NCBI GenBank assembly: GCA_934320845.1
Contig: CAKRFU010000003.1
Location: 62,001 to 126,000 of the forward strand
From: an uncultured Lachnospiraceae bacterium
GTDB taxonomy: Bacteria; Bacillota; Clostridia; Lachnospirales; Lachnospiraceae
Reading direction: 5' to 3'
DNA: 64,000 nucleotides
The translations under genes were made by a program, and so were the position numbers. Under the pieces are notes generated by a model. The model saw only the letters and a list, made by a program, of their open reading frames with translations, was not told where the DNA came from and made no database searches. Below, in pieces: positions 60,289 through 64,000 of this stretch (position 1 is the stretch's first letter; the number at the start of each line of letters is the position of its first letter).

Positions 60289-62718
60289 TTGGCAGACAAG
60301 ATAAAAGTACCTGAGATACTTGCACCGGCAGGCTCTTTTGAGAGTTTAAAAGCGGCGGTTGCAGCAGGATGCGATGCTGTTTATATAGGAGGAAGCAGAT
60401 TTGGCGCAAGAGCATATGCAGACAATCCCGAGGGAGATGACATGCTTAAAGCAATTGATTATTGCCATATGTATGGAGTAAAACTATATATGACTGTAAA
60501 TACATTGATTAAAGAGCGTGAGATGAGTGAACTATATTCTTTTTTAAAACCGTATTATGAAGCGGGACTTGATGCGGTAATAGTTCAGGATGTTGGTGCC
60601 ATGAGAAACATTCACACATGGTTTCCCAAAATGGAGATACATGCAAGTACGCAGATGACTATAACAATGGGTGTCTCAGACGATTTGTTGAAAAAATACG
60701 GAGTTACAAGAATTGTTCCGGCAAGAGAACTTACCATCGGCGAATTGGAACAGATGAGAAAAGATACTTCAATGGAGATGGAGGTATTTGTTCATGGAGC
60801 ATTATGTTATTGCTATTCAGGACAATGTCTTTTCAGCAGCATGCTTGGAGGAAGAAGCGGCAACAGAGGAAGATGTGCACAGCCATGCAGACAGCCATAT
60901 CTTGTGGAAGGAAAAAAGAGTGATATAGGTGATTATATATTAAGTCCAAAAGAATTATGTAACCTTCCGTATGTTTGTGAGATGATTGAGGCTGGAATTG
61001 ATTCGTTTAAAATAGAAGGACGTATGAAAAGACCTGAATACACGGCATTTGTGACATCAATTTTCAGAAAATACGTCGATTTATATGCAGCTATGGGGAA
61101 AGATGCTTATAAGGAATATCTTAGGAAATACAATAAAGAGTTTAAAAAAGATATGGAAAATCTTCAGGAAATATATAACAGAGGCGGATTTACGCAGGGA
61201 TATTTAGAGGGATTATCAGGTGTTCCATATGAGAAAAACAAGAGTAAAAAGGGAACGATGTTATCTGCAAAAAGACCAAAACATGGAGGTGTATTGGTTG
61301 GAGAGGTGGTTTCAGTTGGAAAAGGCAGATTGAAATATAAAACAGTTAAAGAATTGTATCCGCAGGATGTGGTAGAATTTTGCAATGATAATATGGAGCA
61401 GGAATACGAGTATACTATCGGTGAAAACAAAAGGGCAGGAAGTATTGTAGAAGCTAAATTCAAATATGGGAGCCGTATACATCAGGGAGACAAGGTTTAC
61501 AGGACAAAGAAAGCATGTCTGCTTGAAAAAATAAGAGCAGATTTTATTGAAAAGGAAAAAAAGATACCTGTTATTGGAGAATTTTATGCTTCAAAAGGAC
61601 AAAAAGCGTATTTAAAAGTAAAGTGCGGTGAAGATGAATATACAGTATACGGTGATGTATGCGACACTGCACTTAAAAATCCGGCAACAAAAGAGAGCGT
61701 GGCAAAAAGCATATCCCAGACAGGAACAACTAAATTTGAATTTCAAAAATTGGATATACTTATAGATGATAATCTTTTTATTCCTGTCGGAATGTTGAAA
61801 AAAATGAGACGAGAGGCTCTTGCGGGTCTTGAAAATGAGATATTGTCAAAATATAGAAGAAATTGTGCCGGAAGTGCTGACAGCCATACTGAAACCAACA
61901 GCCAAAAGGAAAAGACACAAAAGCAGGCTGAAATAATAATTTCAGTTATGACATTAGAACAGCTTCAATGTGTTCTTGAACTTAGCATCACCGGTTTAAA
62001 AAAGATATATCTTAGAACAGAAATGTTAAACCATAAACAGTTAAAAGATGCGCTTAATATGATAAATTCAAAAGGAATTGACGCATATATTGTTATGCCT
62101 CATATATTCAGAAAAAATGTATGGGAAAAACAGAATGAAGAAAACGGGTGTGCAGGATATGTGATAAAGAACTTTGAAGAATTTACTTATCTGACACAGA
62201 AGTGTGGTGTCAAACCTGACAATATAGTTACAGATGCACAAATGTATACAATGAACAGCGATGCAGTACGTTTTTGGAGAGAAAATGGCATAGAGCGATT
62301 TACAATGCCGTTTGAACTTACAATGTATGAAATGGATGAGCTTGCAAAGACTGACGGCTGTGAGTTTATTTTGTATACGCATATTCCAATGATGGTTTCT
62401 GCACAGTGTATAAGACATAATGTTGATGAATGTGCCGCTTTATGTGCAGATAAGAATAAAATGAATGATATGTTGTGTTTTGAAGATAGAAAGAAAAGAA
62501 AGTTTACGGCAATAAATTATTGCAAATATTGCTATAATATTATATATCAGGCAAAGCCGCTTTATCTGAAAAAATATGAGGATATTCTTTTGGAGAAAGG
62601 CATAGCTTCATTTAGGTATGATTTTACATTTGAGGAATGCGAAACTATAAGAGATATATTGTGCGGCAGATACAGGGGAGATTATGATGAAGGTCATATG
62701 CTAAACGGCGTGGAATAG
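60289..62718 (+). CDS. U32 family peptidase-like protein (with DUF3656)
   Basis: 809 residues from TTG 60289 (AAGGAGG 8 bases upstream; the ATG/TTG codons before it lie in the terminator). Begins VPEILAPAGSFESLKAAVAA, carries the U32 signature EVFVHGALCYCYSGQCLFS with conserved Cys residues, then GRCAQPCRQPY and DSFKIEGRMKRPEYTAFVTS. A DUF3656-type region (about 390-530) and a second barrel-like part with Cys clusters (residues 700-770) follow. Long U32 members such as RlhA act in RNA modification (5-hydroxycytidine in 23S rRNA) rather than proteolysis; which reaction applies here is not certain. Confidence 0.9.
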   Translation: MADKIKVPEILAPAGSFESLKAAVAAGCDAVYIGGSRFGARAYADNPEGDDMLKAIDYCHMYGVKLYMTVNTLIKEREMSELYSFLKPYYEAGLDAVIVQDVGAMRNIHTWFPKMEIHASTQMTITMGVSDDLLKKYGVTRIVPARELTIGELEQMRKDTSMEMEVFVHGALCYCYSGQCLFSSMLGGRSGNRGRCAQPCRQPYLVEGKKSDIGDYILSPKELCNLPYVCEMIEAGIDSFKIEGRMKRPEYTAFVTSIFRKYVDLYAAMGKDAYKEYLRKYNKEFKKDMENLQEIYNRGGFTQGYLEGLSGVPYEKNKSKKGTMLSAKRPKHGGVLVGEVVSVGKGRLKYKTVKELYPQDVVEFCNDNMEQEYEYTIGENKRAGSIVEAKFKYGSRIHQGDKVYRTKKACLLEKIRADFIEKEKKIPVIGEFYASKGQKAYLKVKCGEDEYTVYGDVCDTALKNPATKESVAKSISQTGTTKFEFQKLDILIDDNLFIPVGMLKKMRREALAGLENEILSKYRRNCAGSADSHTETNSQKEKTQKQAEIIISVMTLEQLQCVLELSITGLKKIYLRTEMLNHKQLKDALNMINSKGIDAYIVMPHIFRKNVWEKQNEENGCAGYVIKNFEEFTYLTQKCGVKPDNIVTDAQMYTMNSDAVRFWRENGIERFTMPFELTMYEMDELAKTDGCEFILYTHIPMMVSAQCIRHNVDECAALCADKNKMNDMLCFEDRKKRKFTAINYCKYCYNIIYQAKPLYLKKYEDILLEKGIASFRYDFTFEECETIRDILCGRYRGDYDEGHMLNGVE

Positions 62719-62737
62719 CAGGAGGAGTTTTTGATTT

Positions 62738-64000
62738 ATGAACAAGCAGGAAGCAGCTGACAAACTTATAAATATGTTCGGTAATATGAACATTATCGGA
62801 GTGTTGCATTCAATACTCGTGGAAACTTCAAAGTATATAATTATTATACTGTTTGCAATTTATGCGTGGCATTGTTTTACGGTATTTATAGGAAAAGACA
62901 GAGAGCGTGAGGAAAGAGTATATAAAAGACAACAGAAAATAATGTTTAGTATACATTTTATAGCTACGCTTGTTTTGTTTTTAAACAGTATTGATACAAA
63001 AATATTAGTATATTATGTATGTCAGCTTGTCCTTTTGGTATTTATGTGTAAGGCATATCCGTATGTTTATAAAGGAATGTCAAAACTTATCCTCAACAAT
63101 ATGATGATGCTTTTGAACATTGGATTTATAATGATAGAACGACTTGGCGGCAACGATATAATAAGGCAGATGATATTTGTTGCAGCAACAGGTTTCGTCT
63201 CATTGTTTATTCCTCTGTTGATAGAAAAATTTCCTTATTTTGATAAGTTTGGAGTTTTTTATGCCATAATTGGTATAGTATTGCTTTCACTCGTATTTAT
63301 TATAGGAAAAGAGAAAAACGGTTCGAGAAACTGGATAATAATCGGCGGTTTTGCATTGCAACCATCTGAATTTGTCAAGATTATATTTGTTTTTTTTGCG
63401 GCGGCAATGCTTGCGAGAGTGAGAAATTTTGCAGATGTTGTAAAAATATCAATACCCGCCGCCATACATGTGCTTATACTTATAGCAGAAAAAGACCTTG
63501 GAGGAGCATTGATATTTTATATAACTTATATAGTAATATTGTATGCAGCAACCAGAAAAGAAGGCTATATTTTGCTTGGATCAGGAGCATTGGCGGCGGG
63601 AGCAGCTGCAGCATATAAGCTTTTTTATCATGTGAGAGTAAGAGTTGCAGCTTGGAAAGACCCGTGGAGTGATGTCGCAAACAAGGGATATCAGGTGACG
63701 CAGTCACTGTTTGCCATCGGAACCGGAGGCTGGTTTGGAATGGGACTTTGCGAGGGAACACCACAAAAGATACCTGTATCAAAAACCGACTTTATATTTT
63801 CAGCCATATGTGAGGAAATGGGTGTTTTTTTCGGATTATGCATTATACTGGTTGAGATAAGCTGCTTTGTTATGTTTATCAATATCTCATTGAAGATAAA
63901 CAGCCGATTTTATAAACTTACTGCTTTGGGGCTTAGTGTTGAATATATGTTTCAGACTTTTCTGACTATAGGCGGCGTAACAAAATTTATTCCGTCTACA
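62738..64000 (+). CDS. FtsW/RodA/SpoVE family peptidoglycan polymerase, 3' end beyond the window
   Basis: 421 codons are visible from ATG 62738 (GGAGGAG upstream) and the frame is open to the right edge. The first ~130 residues (MNKQEAADKLINMFGNMNII and several helices) are an extra N-terminal membrane module compared with FtsW of Escherichia coli. The SEDS core follows: GSRNWIIIGGFALQPSEFVK, AEKDLGGALIFYITY, then GTGGWFGMGL and VSKTDFIFSAICEEMG. SEDS proteins polymerise lipid II and work with a class B PBP; this extended form in Lachnospiraceae is often next to one, which would lie outside the window. Confidence 0.9.
   Translation, partial: MNKQEAADKLINMFGNMNIIGVLHSILVETSKYIIIILFAIYAWHCFTVFIGKDREREERVYKRQQKIMFSIHFIATLVLFLNSIDTKILVYYVCQLVLLVFMCKAYPYVYKGMSKLILNNMMMLLNIGFIMIERLGGNDIIRQMIFVAATGFVSLFIPLLIEKFPYFDKFGVFYAIIGIVLLSLVFIIGKEKNGSRNWIIIGGFALQPSEFVKIIFVFFAAAMLARVRNFADVVKISIPAAIHVLILIAEKDLGGALIFYITYIVILYAATRKEGYILLGSGALAAGAAAAYKLFYHVRVRVAAWKDPWSDVANKGYQVTQSLFAIGTGGWFGMGLCEGTPQKIPVSKTDFIFSAICEEMGVFFGLCIILVEISCFVMFINISLKINSRFYKLTALGLSVEYMFQTFLTIGGVTKFIPST

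Noticed and set aside
1..64000. CRISPR arrays, tRNA or rRNA genes, replication origin.
   Set aside because: No regularly spaced direct repeats, tRNA cloverleaf or rRNA-like sequence was seen on reading through the intergenic regions.

Overview
The window is AT-rich DNA from a Gram-positive, endospore-type Clostridia, most like the Lachnospiraceae. This rests on Spo0A, a GerW (YtfJ) sporulation protein behind a DUF2953 gene, a SpoVK-like AAA+ ATPase, a Csp-type subtilase, the 1.4-kb-codon two-module acyl-CoA dehydratase activase, PEP carboxykinase, and strong GGAGG ribosome sites with frequent TTG/GTG starts. I saw no rRNA, tRNA or CRISPR array.

Layout. (1) 1-4004: end of a BioB/HydE-type radical SAM gene, then a string of regulators (degenerate winged-helix receiver protein, receiver-LytS kinase, receiver-SARP regulator) leading to spo0A. 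(2) 4110-10391: citrate synthase, a gene remnant, a serine recombinase, and a Csp-type subtilase gene split by a 1,766-bp element that carries two more serine recombinases. (3) 10601-24870: pckA, two chemoreceptors, a ZIP transporter, a GH43 glycosidase beside a broken AraC gene, a Nat-type ABC exporter, gltX, HPt and receiver proteins, an RNase H. (4) 24860-36956: a TetM-like GTPase fused to a Rae1/YacP-type NYN nuclease, an RND exporter with twin operators and a TetR gene, trkA-trkH, a CPBP protease and a truncated ProXp-ala gene. (5) 37063-42516, minus strand: a CgeB-like glycosyltransferase and the activase. (6) 42753-64000: a LysM protein, rhomboid-like protein, double GT-C mannosyltransferase, ytfI-gerW, rpmB, an Asp23-fakA-recG-spoVK-rsmD-coaD-zapA-U32-ftsW housekeeping run.

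The standout is the split subtilase. The element sits inside the codons of the catalytic Asp motif (IIDSG | IDYFHP). Its ends carry perfect 9-bp inverted repeats around a G-run. Crossing over at the central GG of that palindrome removes 1,766 bp and restores one 552-codon protease with a complete Asp-His-Ser triad. This has the layout of skin-type intervening elements that are excised in the mother cell during sporulation, but in a germination-protease-like gene and with a cassette that contains only recombinases. Recombinase 2 is open in frame with the interrupted protease start, so its expression could follow that of the host gene.

Second-tier observations: a pair of ~98-bp intergenic elements (53931 and 60168) whose two hairpins differ by compensatory base changes; the GTPase-nuclease fusion; an RND pump with a ~260-residue helical insertion; and several decaying genes (AraC regulator, YhcG/DUF1016, ProXp-ala, an orphan C-terminal tail).
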